In this document: positions 27,324 through 35,512 of the stretch, piece after piece
Numbering within the stretch: the first letter of the stretch is position 1
Layout of the letters: each line of letters begins with the position of its first letter
Source: Bacteroidales bacterium
Lineage (GTDB): Bacteria > Bacteroidota > Bacteroidia > Bacteroidales > F082
Direction: 5' to 3'
Length of the DNA stretch: 51,614 nt
Assembly (NCBI GenBank): GCA_030690365.1
Contig: JAUYGX010000120.1
Location: forward strand, 1 to 51,614
Translations under genes and position numbers: made by a program
The notes under the pieces: generated by a model
The model's input: only the letters and a program-made list of their open reading frames with translations
The model's database searches: none
Told to the model about the DNA's origin: nothing

Positions 27324-30300
27324 ATGAAAAATAAGAAAAAATTCATTACTTGTGAAGGAAACTACGCTGCGGCATATATAGCCTATATGTTCAGCGAAGT
27401 GGCTGCTATTTATCCTATTACTCCCTCGTCCGACATGGCTGAATACGTCGATCAATGGTCGGCTGTTGGCAAGAAGAATATTTTTGGTGAAACCGTGAAA
27501 GTTTCCGAAATGCAATCAGAAGGCGGTGCGTCAGGTGCGGTTCATGGTTCACTCCAGGCTGGTGCGTTGACCAGTACTTTTACAGCTTCACAGGGTTTGC
27601 TACTGATGATCCCCAACATGTACAAAATTTCCGGTGAATTATTACCGGGTGTTTTTCACGTAAGTGCTCGCAGTTTGGCTGCCCAGGCCCTTTCCATTTT
27701 TGGCGACCACAGCGATGTGATGAGTACACGCCAGTCGGGTTTTGCCATGCTGGCCACGAGCAGTGCCCAGGAAATTATGGATATTGCAGGTATTGCTCAC
27801 CTGGCAGCAATAAAATCCAGGGTGCCTTTCCTCCATTTCTTCGATGGTTTCAGAACTTCGCACGAACTTCAGAAAGTGGAAGCCATGGACCAGGACGAAA
27901 TTGCAAAACTGGTTGATTATGAGGCGTTAAAACGCTTCCGCGATAATGCCCTGAACCCTGAACATCCCGTTACCAGAGGAACGGCTCAAAATCCGGATAT
28001 TTATTTCCAGTCCAGAGAAGCTGCCTCAAAATTTTATACCGGCATTCCCGATATGGTGGAAGATTATATGCAGAAATTGCAGAAAATCACCGGTCGCGAA
28101 TACCACCCATTTACCTATTATGGTTCTCCCGATGCTGAAAACGTAATTGTAGCTATGGGCTCTATCACCGAAGTGATTAAAGAAGTCGTTGATTACAAAC
28201 TGGCCAATGGCGAAAAAGTGGGCGTAATTACGGTTCATCTTTACAGACCCTTCTCAGAAAAATATTTCATGAAAGCTTGTCCGGCCAGCGTAAAACGCAT
28301 CGCCGTGCTGGATCGTACCAAGGAAATTGGTGCCAACGGCGAGCCTTTGTATATGGACATCAAGGAATTGTTCTATGGCAAGGAAAATGCGCCTTTGATC
28401 GTTGGTGGTCGCTATGGATTGAGCTCGAAAGATACCACTCCCGCTATGATGGTTTCTGTGTACAACAACCTGGAAGCTGAGGAACCAAAAAATCAGTTTA
28501 CTGTAGGTATTGTGGATGATGTTATGCACACTTCATTGCCTTTGTTGCCTGAGATCAACGTAGCTCCAAAAGGAACTTTCGCTGCCAAATTCTATGGTTT
28601 GGGTGCCGATGGTACTGTTGGTGCCAATAAAAACTCAATCAAAATTATCGGCGACAGTACAGATAAATATTGTCAGGCTTATTTTGCCTACGACTCGAAA
28701 AAATCCGGTGGTATCACCGTTTCTCACCTTCGTTTTGGTGATCTCCCCATCCGCTCACATTATCTGGTAAACACGCCCGACTTTGTAGCTTGTCACGTAC
28801 CCGCCTATCTAAATAAATATGATATGCTTGCCGGTTTGAAAAAAGGCGGAACCTTCCTGTTGAACAGCATCTGGGATACAGAAGAAACCAAGACCCGTCT
28901 GCCCAACAGCATTAAAAAGTACCTGACTGATAACAATATCACCATGTATATCATCAATGCAACTAAAATTGCAGAAGAAATTGGTCTGGGTAACCGCACC
29001 AATACCATCATGCAGTCGGCTTTCTTTAAAGTTTCGGAAGTAATCCCTTACGAGGACGCTGTTGAAGAAATGAAAAAAGCCATTCGCAAATCTTACGGCC
29101 GCAAGGGTGAAGAAATTGTAAACATGAACTACGCAGCCGTTGATGCCGGCGATGCTGTCGAAAAAATTGAAATTCCTTCAGAATGGTCGAAACTGGTGGC
29201 TGAGAAAGCGGTTGTTAATGATAAATTGCCTGCATTTATCCGCGATGTTGTCGATCCTATCAACCTGCAAAAAGGCGACAGCCTGCCGGTGAGCATTTTT
29301 AACGGACGCGAAGACGGTACTTTCCCTGCCGGAACTACGGCCTACGAAAAACGCGGTATCGCGGTGAACGTGCCTGAATGGGTTGAGGAAAATTGTATCC
29401 AGTGTAACCAGTGTTCCTACGTTTGTCCTCACGCCTGTATTCGTCCGTTCCTGTTAACAGACGAAGAAGCCGCAAATGCTCCTGAAGGAACCGCTGTTCT
29501 TCAAGGTCTTGCAGGTTTGAAATCGTACAAATACCGTATCCAGGTAAGTGTTTTGGATTGTACTGGTTGTGAAGCCTGTGTTGAGGTTTGTCCTTCCAAA
29601 GTGAAATCGTTGGTTATGAAGCCAATTGGCGATCAGTTCGACGAAATCGACCGTTGGAATTACATGCACGAGGTAGTAGGTTATAAAGATGATGTGGTTC
29701 CAAAGGAACAAACTGTAAAGAATAGTCAGTTCGCGCAACCTTTGTTCGAGTTTTCAGGAGCTTGTGCCGGTTGTGGTGAAACTCCTTATATAAAAACCAT
29801 TACCCAGCTTTATGGCGATCGGATGATGGTTGCCAATGCTACCGGATGTTCGTCAATCTATGGTGGTTCGGCACCTTCAACACCTTATTGTACTGATCAA
29901 AAAACCGGACACGGACCTGCATGGGCCAACTCCTTGTTTGAAGACAATGCCGAGTTTGGTTTTGGAATGGCCATCGCCACTGCAAAAATGCGCGAGCGTC
30001 TTCACGAACGGATGATATTGGCCATGGACAATGGATTTTCTCCCGCTTCCAAAGAAGCCATGCAGGATTGGATTGATGGAAAAGACGATGCAGCCAAATC
30101 GATTCTGGCTTCTGCCAAAGTTGTTGCTGCATTAGCCATCGAGACCGATCCTTTGTCCAAAGAAATTCTTGATCTGAAACAATATCTGGTGAAAAAATCG
30201 CAGTGGATTTTTGGTGGTGACGGTTGGGCTTACGACATTGGATATGGCGGACTCGACCATGTGCTGGCCCAGGGAGAAGATGTAAATGTATTGGTGATGG

Positions 30301-30857
30301 ATACCGAGGTATATTCCAATACCGGTGGGCAGGCTTCAAAGGCAAGTCCCATCGGGGCAGTGGCAAAATTTGCGGCTTCCGGTAAGAAAACCCGCAAAAA
30401 AGATCTGGGTGCCATGGCCATGACCTATGGTTATGTGTATGTTGCTCAAATCGCTATGGGGGCCAGCCAGTCGCAGGCATTCAAAGCCATCAAGGAAGCG
30501 GAAGCTTATCCCGGACCATCGTTGATCATCGCTTATTCACCTTGTATCGCTCATGGTATTAAAGGGGGTATGGGTGGTGCTCAGGCCGAAGAGAAATTCT
30601 CTGTTGAAGCCGGTTACTGGCAACTCTACCGCTACAATCCGCTTTTAGAAGCCGAAGGCAAAAACCCATTTACCCTGGACTCAAAAGAACCCGACTGGAC
30701 TAAATTCCAGAGCTTCCTTGGCAACGAAGTACGATACACTTCACTGAAGAAAGCCTTCCCTGAAGAAGCCAAACGACTGTTCAAACTGGCAGAAGAAAGT
30801 GCCAAATGGAGATACAACAACTACAGAAGAATGACCGAAATGGATTATTCTAAATAG
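27324..30857 (+). CDS. nifJ: Pyruvate:ferredoxin (flavodoxin) oxidoreductase, single chain
   Basis: An 1177-residue cytoplasmic enzyme converting pyruvate and CoA to acetyl-CoA and CO2 with reduction of ferredoxin, central to anaerobic energy metabolism. Domains in order: the pyrimidine-binding domain with YPITPSSDMAEYVDQW (about 27-42), the CoA-binding and gamma domains, a two-cluster ferredoxin insert with CIQCNQCSYVCPHAC (about 690-705) and CTGCEACVEVCPSK (about 745-760), a further Cys pair in CAGCGETPY (about 811), and the thiamine diphosphate domain with GDGWAYDIGYGGLDH (about 965) and NTGGQASKASP. Length is normal and no break is seen. It stands alone, divergent from the dihydroorotate dehydrogenase-like gene, followed by a stem-loop at 30876-30905. 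Confidence 0.97.
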   Translation: MKNKKKFITCEGNYAAAYIAYMFSEVAAIYPITPSSDMAEYVDQWSAVGKKNIFGETVKVSEMQSEGGASGAVHGSLQAGALTSTFTASQGLLLMIPNMYKISGELLPGVFHVSARSLAAQALSIFGDHSDVMSTRQSGFAMLATSSAQEIMDIAGIAHLAAIKSRVPFLHFFDGFRTSHELQKVEAMDQDEIAKLVDYEALKRFRDNALNPEHPVTRGTAQNPDIYFQSREAASKFYTGIPDMVEDYMQKLQKITGREYHPFTYYGSPDAENVIVAMGSITEVIKEVVDYKLANGEKVGVITVHLYRPFSEKYFMKACPASVKRIAVLDRTKEIGANGEPLYMDIKELFYGKENAPLIVGGRYGLSSKDTTPAMMVSVYNNLEAEEPKNQFTVGIVDDVMHTSLPLLPEINVAPKGTFAAKFYGLGADGTVGANKNSIKIIGDSTDKYCQAYFAYDSKKSGGITVSHLRFGDLPIRSHYLVNTPDFVACHVPAYLNKYDMLAGLKKGGTFLLNSIWDTEETKTRLPNSIKKYLTDNNITMYIINATKIAEEIGLGNRTNTIMQSAFFKVSEVIPYEDAVEEMKKAIRKSYGRKGEEIVNMNYAAVDAGDAVEKIEIPSEWSKLVAEKAVVNDKLPAFIRDVVDPINLQKGDSLPVSIFNGREDGTFPAGTTAYEKRGIAVNVPEWVEENCIQCNQCSYVCPHACIRPFLLTDEEAANAPEGTAVLQGLAGLKSYKYRIQVSVLDCTGCEACVEVCPSKVKSLVMKPIGDQFDEIDRWNYMHEVVGYKDDVVPKEQTVKNSQFAQPLFEFSGACAGCGETPYIKTITQLYGDRMMVANATGCSSIYGGSAPSTPYCTDQKTGHGPAWANSLFEDNAEFGFGMAIATAKMRERLHERMILAMDNGFSPASKEAMQDWIDGKDDAAKSILASAKVVAALAIETDPLSKEILDLKQYLVKKSQWIFGGDGWAYDIGYGGLDHVLAQGEDVNVLVMDTEVYSNTGGQASKASPIGAVAKFAASGKKTRKKDLGAMAMTYGYVYVAQIAMGASQSQAFKAIKEAEAYPGPSLIIAYSPCIAHGIKGGMGGAQAEEKFSVEAGYWQLYRYNPLLEAEGKNPFTLDSKEPDWTKFQSFLGNEVRYTSLKKAFPEEAKRLFKLAEESAKWRYNNYRRMTEMDYSK

Positions 30858-30875
30858 AGGTTACAAATTTGTATG

Positions 30876-30905
30876 CAAAGGGTTGTTCATAAGAGCAACC
30901 CTTTG
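30876..30905 (+). terminator. Stem-loop after nifJ
   Basis: CAAAGGGTTG and its exact reverse complement CAACCCTTTG form a 10-bp stem with a 10-nt loop, 18 bases past the nifJ stop. The T tract is weak (TTGTG), as in many Bacteroidota terminators. Confidence 0.7.
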
Positions 30906-30957
30906 TTGTGTAAGCTCTTCAGGTTTGTGGAGGTTAATTTTCATAAAAAGATTTAAA

Positions 30958-31356
30958 ATGAGCCAAAAGCCAGGATTTAAAATTCAGTCGGTCTCCCAAT
31001 TGTACGATATTTTGCCTGAAAATGAGCGGATTATTGTTGATGTGTTGAGGAATTTGATTGCTAACTGCTTGCCTGAATATTGCAAAGAGAAAATATCTTA
31101 TAATGTACCCTTCTTTTATGGAAACAAAGGGATTTGTATCATTTGGCCTGCAACGATTCCAAGAGGTGGGATAAAATCAGGGGTACTTCTTGGATTTTGG
31201 TACGGTCATCGGTTATTAGATGAGGATAATTATTTAATACATGGAACGAACAAGCAGATTTACTATAAGATTTTTCAATCAGTAGAAGAAATTAATGCGG
31301 AAGCGATCGTCAGACTACTGAAGGAAGCTGAGAGAATTGACACATTACACAGCTGA
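30958..31356 (+). CDS. DUF1801 (YdhG-like) domain protein
   Basis: A 132-residue soluble protein. The YdhG/DUF1801 character shows in the N-terminal helices around LPENERIIVDVLRNLI, the core KEKISYNVPFFYGNKGICIIWPA, and GVLLGFWYGHRL. The family has a frataxin-like fold and no firmly known role. I chose the ATG at 30958 over an upstream frame start that would overlap the nifJ stem-loop. It is monocistronic. Confidence 0.78.
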   Translation: MSQKPGFKIQSVSQLYDILPENERIIVDVLRNLIANCLPEYCKEKISYNVPFFYGNKGICIIWPATIPRGGIKSGVLLGFWYGHRLLDEDNYLIHGTNKQIYYKIFQSVEEINAEAIVRLLKEAERIDTLHS

Positions 31357-31520
31357 CTTGTTTCCCTGACAATATTGCTCTTTTCGTAACTTCAAACTCA
31401 ATTCATGCTGAAGCATGTAAACGATTGGCTTAATTTCAGCTTTTGTGTTGTTTTTATTTGGGAAATAACAACTTCCGTATTAAATAGTTTATAATGATAA
31501 AAAGGGTTGAATAGCAATCA

Positions 31521-31556
31521 AAAAAAGTGCAGCCTTTATGAAGACTGCACTTTTTT
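31521..31556. terminator. Bidirectional terminator between the DUF1801 gene and sppA
   Basis: GTGCAG (31527-31532) pairs with CTGCAC (31545-31550), flanked by A6 on the left and T6 on the right, which extend the stem. It can act on both strands, and both flanking genes end toward it. The rest of the 218-base gap holds nothing I recognise. Confidence 0.85.
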
Positions 31557-31574
31557 ATTGTTGGGTGAAATCCT

Positions 31575-33353
31575 TTAGTTTATTTCCAGTAAGAATGGAA
31601 CGCGTGCCTGGATACCCTGCATTTTTTGCAGTGATTGCAGTTGCTCATAATACTTTGCATATTCGCCTAATTCGTTACTAATCAAGCGTGAGCTAACCTG
31701 TCCGGTGAGTTCTTCCATCAGTTGTTGGACAAAATCTTTGCGTTTCGGATATTCAACAATGCGGTAATCATCACCCAGTTCTGCTTTTTCGGCGGCATAT
31801 TTAATGGCAGCTTCCAACCCTCCAAATTCATCGATAAGTCCGATTTTTTTGGCATCCTCTCCTGTCCACACACGACCTCGTGCAATGCTATCCACATAGG
31901 TTACATCCAGTTTGCGTGTGCGGGCTACCAATGCTGTAAACTTTTGGTAAATATCAATCACCGATTCGTTGATTTTATCGTGTTGAAACGGACTTAATGG
32001 TTTCATCACATCGATAAAATCTGAGTTTTTATTGGTCATAACCTCATCCCAGGTGATACCCAGTTTGTTGTTAAACAAACCTTTCATATTGGGTATGATG
32101 CCAAACACACCAATGGACCCGGTGAGTGTGGTAGGTTGCGCAAAGATGTAGTCGGCATTGGTGGAAATCCAGTATCCGCCCGAAGCGGCCATATCGCCCA
32201 TCGAAACAATAACGGGTTTGTCGTTGATGGCCAGTTCAACCTCACGGCGAATAATTTCTGATGCCTGGGCATCGCCACCTCCGGAGTTTACCCTGAAAAC
32301 GATGGCTTTCACCTTTTTATTCAGGCGGGCTTCGCTAATGGCATTTGCAATTGTTTTGGAACCAATATTGTCCTCTTTACCCTTTCCTTGCACGATGTCG
32401 CCCTGAGCGTAAACAACAGCTATCCGGTCACGGATAACACCTTCTTCTTTTGTAATTTTGGCGCTGGTGTAAGAGTTGAACGAAATCAGGTTCAATTCTT
32501 CATCTGCCGATTTTCCGGTTTTCTCTTTCAGAAGATCTATCACCTGGTCGCGGTAAAAACTTCCGTCGATAAAATGCAATTCCTGAGCTTTTTCGGCCGT
32601 TGAGGTTTCCAGGTTGTCGGCAATGGTGTTGAGGTCAGCAATGGAAATTCCTCTGTTGTCAGATAATGCAATCAGGATCTGACCCCACATGGAATCAATC
32701 AGCTCTTTTATCTGCATGCGGTTGGCATCACTCATTTGATCATACATCAAAGGCTCAACGGCACTTTTAAATTTATTATCCGGTCCGCGGACAATCTGCA
32801 ATTCGATATCCAGTTTTTTTAGCAGACCTTTTAAAAACATTACCTGGGCATTGAGTCCTTTAAACAGGATCATACCTTCAGGATTCAGATAAATTTCGTT
32901 GGCAACGCTGGCCAGGTAATAGGCTTTTTGATCGTAATTGTTGGCATAACTCACAATAAACTTGCCTGTTTCTTTAAAAGCCAGTAGCTTGTCGCGAATT
33001 TCCTGCGAGGTGGCGATGCCCGCCGGAATGGATTCCATATCCAGAAAAATACCTTCAATTTTTGGGTCAGAGGCTGCTTTGTCCAGATTTTTAAGGATTT
33101 CGTTTAGTCCTACGGGTTTTTTCGATTGCATGGTGGCGAAATCAAAGCCTTCAAAGGGATTTTCAGAAGCACGATCCATAATGGGTGTTTGCCAGTCGAT
33201 TCTCAGTACTGAACGGTCCTTTACCTTAACTTCATTGTCGCCCGACATGGCTACCAACGAGGCAACCATTCCTGCAAAAAGCAGAAAAATAACGATAAAT
33301 GTAAGTATGGTGCCCAGAAATGAGGCAAACATAAATTTAAGAAATTGTTTCAT
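31575..33353 (-). CDS. sppA: Signal peptide peptidase SppA, 67-kDa type
   Basis: A 592-residue membrane-bound serine protease degrading leftover signal peptides. One N-terminal membrane helix (residues about 8-35) is followed by two tandem SppA domains. The catalytic Lys lies in GPDNKFKSAVEP (near residue 195) and the catalytic Ser in MGDMAASGGYWI (near 391), matching the spacing of the E. coli enzyme. VNSGGGDAQASEII supplies the oxyanion region. I use the ATG at 33353, which starts MKQFLKFMF; 27 more residues are open upstream. It is divergent from the glucosaminidase-like gene, with only about 130 bases between. Confidence 0.93.
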   Translation of the reverse strand: MKQFLKFMFASFLGTILTFIVIFLLFAGMVASLVAMSGDNEVKVKDRSVLRIDWQTPIMDRASENPFEGFDFATMQSKKPVGLNEILKNLDKAASDPKIEGIFLDMESIPAGIATSQEIRDKLLAFKETGKFIVSYANNYDQKAYYLASVANEIYLNPEGMILFKGLNAQVMFLKGLLKKLDIELQIVRGPDNKFKSAVEPLMYDQMSDANRMQIKELIDSMWGQILIALSDNRGISIADLNTIADNLETSTAEKAQELHFIDGSFYRDQVIDLLKEKTGKSADEELNLISFNSYTSAKITKEEGVIRDRIAVVYAQGDIVQGKGKEDNIGSKTIANAISEARLNKKVKAIVFRVNSGGGDAQASEIIRREVELAINDKPVIVSMGDMAASGGYWISTNADYIFAQPTTLTGSIGVFGIIPNMKGLFNNKLGITWDEVMTNKNSDFIDVMKPLSPFQHDKINESVIDIYQKFTALVARTRKLDVTYVDSIARGRVWTGEDAKKIGLIDEFGGLEAAIKYAAEKAELGDDYRIVEYPKRKDFVQQLMEELTGQVSSRLISNELGEYAKYYEQLQSLQKMQGIQARVPFLLEIN

Positions 33354-33485
33354 AGCAGTTGGTTGGATTAATTCAGTAGCAATATTAACAAATTTTTGTG
33401 AATAATAATGCTTCAATATTTTGAAATAAATCAAGCAATTGGTTGATCTTTATACACCAGCAGGTAAGATACTAAAGTTAGTTGT

Positions 33486-34214
33486 ATGAGGTTGATATTC
33501 AATAAGTCGGTAATGCTTACGTTGTTGCTGATGATGTTGTGTACCATTACCAACACTTATTCGGAAAGCAATCCCGACCCTGTTAACGTTCAACAGACTT
33601 TAACAGGTTATCAGCAGCTCCTTACGTTTACCGTAAACAGACAAGGATGGATGGCCATTATACCATTAGACTATTACCTGGCAACGCTGAATCAAAAGGC
33701 GGAAAAACCTGCACGGGTGATGCCATCCGAAACAATCATGGGTGCTGGTGTTAAAAATGTGGATCAATTGGGAGCCTTTCTTTTACAGCACAATCATCAT
33801 ATTGGAAGGGAGGATGCACATAAACTGGCTAATTTGTATATGGAAGAGTCGACTTATGAAGGCGTAAATCCGGATGTGGCATTTACCCAGATGTGCCTCG
33901 AAACGGGATTTTTAAGGTTTGATGGCGATGTTGACAAAGGTCAGTACAATTATTGTGGCTTGGGAGTAATCGGAAAAGGCGAAAAAGGGTTGTCGTTTCG
34001 CAATTCGCGTGAAGGTGTACGTGCCCACATCCAGCATCTAAAAGCCTATGCATCAACTCAGGAGCTTAAAAATGAGCTGGTAGACAAGCGTTTTTACTTT
34101 GTAAAGCGAGGCAGCGCACAGGGAATTTGCGATCTCACCGGGAAATGGGCCTCCGACAAGCATTATGATAAAAAAATCCGTAGTTTACTAAACAGATTGG
34201 GACAAACCAATTAA
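33486..34214 (+). CDS. Exported glucosaminidase-like protein
   Basis: A 242-residue secreted protein with a signal peptide (residues about 1-26). The mature part resembles the glucosaminidase family PF01832 (peptidoglycan endo-N-acetylglucosaminidases): YMEESTYEGVNPDVAFTQMCLETGFLRF holds the likely catalytic Glu (near 141), and the family-like YNYCGLGV and GVRAHIQHLKAYA follow. It probably cuts cell-wall glycan strands in the periplasm. It is followed by folK after 95 bases with its own promoter. Confidence 0.82.
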   Translation: MRLIFNKSVMLTLLLMMLCTITNTYSESNPDPVNVQQTLTGYQQLLTFTVNRQGWMAIIPLDYYLATLNQKAEKPARVMPSETIMGAGVKNVDQLGAFLLQHNHHIGREDAHKLANLYMEESTYEGVNPDVAFTQMCLETGFLRFDGDVDKGQYNYCGLGVIGKGEKGLSFRNSREGVRAHIQHLKAYASTQELKNELVDKRFYFVKRGSAQGICDLTGKWASDKHYDKKIRSLLNRLGQTN

Positions 34215-34258
34215 TACAGGTTTTTGTTCATTAGTATTCGATTTCTGTTTTTTTGCGC

Positions 34259-34289
34259 TTGGTATAAGGAGGAAGATTTGCTAGTTTTG
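34259..34289 (+). promoter_or_regulatory. Promoter of folK and the deoxynucleoside kinase gene
   Basis: TTG (34259-34261), 20 bases, TAGTTTTG (34282-34289) fits the Bacteroidota consensus. The folK start at 34310 is 20 bases further. Confidence 0.65.
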
Positions 34290-34309
34290 CATTCCTGTCA
34301 AACGATGTT

Positions 34310-34819
34310 ATGCCAAAAAAAAATCAGGTTTTTCTTTTACTGGGTAGCAATATTAATCCCAGGTTGGATTTCATTCGTGAATCGATTGAACGGATTGAAA
34401 AACAGATTGGTATAATTTTAAATAAATCGCATTTATACGAAACAGAGCCGTGGGGCTTTGAATCAGCCTCCCAATTTTTAAATCAGGTAATTGAAGTGCA
34501 AACTATATGTTCTGTCACCAAAATTCACTCACAAACCCGGCAAATTGAGCTTGAAATGGGCAGGGTAAAGGTGCCGGGTCCAGGGTATGCCTCCCGAAAC
34601 ATTGACATTGATATATTGTATTTCAATCAGGAGGTATTTCATTCCGATGAATTAACAATTCCGCATCCCCGGTTGCAACAAAGGAAGTTCACCCTGATTC
34701 CTCTGGTTGAAATTGCACCGGAGTTTAAGCATCCGGTGTTTAAGGTGAGTCAACGCGAATTGTTGGAAAAGTGTACCGATCGGGGAACAGTCCGGATCTA
34801 TCAAACAGAGCAATCATGA
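34310..34819 (+). CDS. folK: 6-hydroxymethyl-dihydropterin pyrophosphokinase
   Basis: A 169-residue cytoplasmic enzyme of folate synthesis that transfers pyrophosphate from ATP to 6-hydroxymethyl-7,8-dihydropterin. Family marks are VFLLLGSNINPR at the N-terminus, YETEPWGF, the nucleotide-binding ASRNIDIDILYF with two conserved Asp, and IPHPRLQQRKFTLIPLVEIAP. Length is normal. Its stop overlaps the kinase start (ATGA, 34816-34819), so the two are translated together. Confidence 0.93.
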   Translation: MPKKNQVFLLLGSNINPRLDFIRESIERIEKQIGIILNKSHLYETEPWGFESASQFLNQVIEVQTICSVTKIHSQTRQIELEMGRVKVPGPGYASRNIDIDILYFNQEVFHSDELTIPHPRLQQRKFTLIPLVEIAPEFKHPVFKVSQRELLEKCTDRGTVRIYQTEQS

Positions 34820-35448
34820 AATATAATTTTATTGCCATTGAAGGAAATATTGGCGCTGGCAAAACCAGTCTGGCCACCATGATTGCGGAGGAATACAATG
34901 CAAAATTGATCCTCGAACAATTTGAAGACAACGCCTTCCTCCCTAAGTTTTACAAAGACCAGGAAAAATATGCCTTTCCACTGGAGATGTCGTTTCTGGC
35001 TTCCCGATTTCAGCAGCTTACCGATCAGTTGGGGACTCAGGATCTGTTTAAAACATTTACCATTTCTGACTATTTCATTGTAAAGTCGTTGATTTTCGCT
35101 CAAAAAACACTGCCTCCGGCAGAGCTGGCGCTTTATGTGAGATTTTTTAATATCGTAAATAACCAGCTCCCAAAACCCGATTTGTTCGTTTATCTGTATG
35201 TAAAGACACCCAAATTGCAACAAAATATCAAAAAGCGCGGACGTTCGTATGAGCAGGAAATTCAGGATGATTATCTGGATAAAATCCAGGACGGATATTT
35301 TGAATTTATCAAACAGCAAACCAATCTCACCACCTTAATTCTCGACACCAATAACCTTGATTTTGTTCAAAAAAAAGCTGACTACGACAAAATCATCGAG
35401 GTGATAAAACAAGACCATAAACCGGGAATACACCGGATTACTTTTTAG
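34816..35448 (+). CDS. Deoxynucleoside kinase (dNK family)
   Basis: A 210-residue cytoplasmic kinase for salvage of deoxynucleosides. The P-loop is IEGNIGAGKTS (residues about 7-17). EMSFLASRFQQL and TISDYFIVKSLIFA follow in place of the ERS-type motif of some relatives. The lid region is KKRGRSYEQEI. Substrate (dA/dG or broader) cannot be read. The ATG at 34816 places the P-loop at the normal distance from the N-terminus. It forms an operon with folK and ends at a strong terminator. Confidence 0.88.
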   Translation: MKYNFIAIEGNIGAGKTSLATMIAEEYNAKLILEQFEDNAFLPKFYKDQEKYAFPLEMSFLASRFQQLTDQLGTQDLFKTFTISDYFIVKSLIFAQKTLPPAELALYVRFFNIVNNQLPKPDLFVYLYVKTPKLQQNIKKRGRSYEQEIQDDYLDKIQDGYFEFIKQQTNLTTLILDTNNLDFVQKKADYDKIIEVIKQDHKPGIHRITF

Positions 35449-35455
35449 GGAGCAT

Positions 35456-35490
35456 AAAAAAAGCCCCGGCCAATGAGCCGGGGCTTTTTA
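35456..35490. terminator. Bidirectional terminator
   Basis: AAGCCCCGGC (35461-35470) and GCCGGGGCTT (35477-35486) form a 10-bp GC-rich stem with a 6-nt loop, flanked by A and T runs. It separates the convergent kinase and OmpA-TPR genes. Confidence 0.92.
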
Positions 35491-35512
35491 TTATTATGAA
35501 AAAAGCAATTTA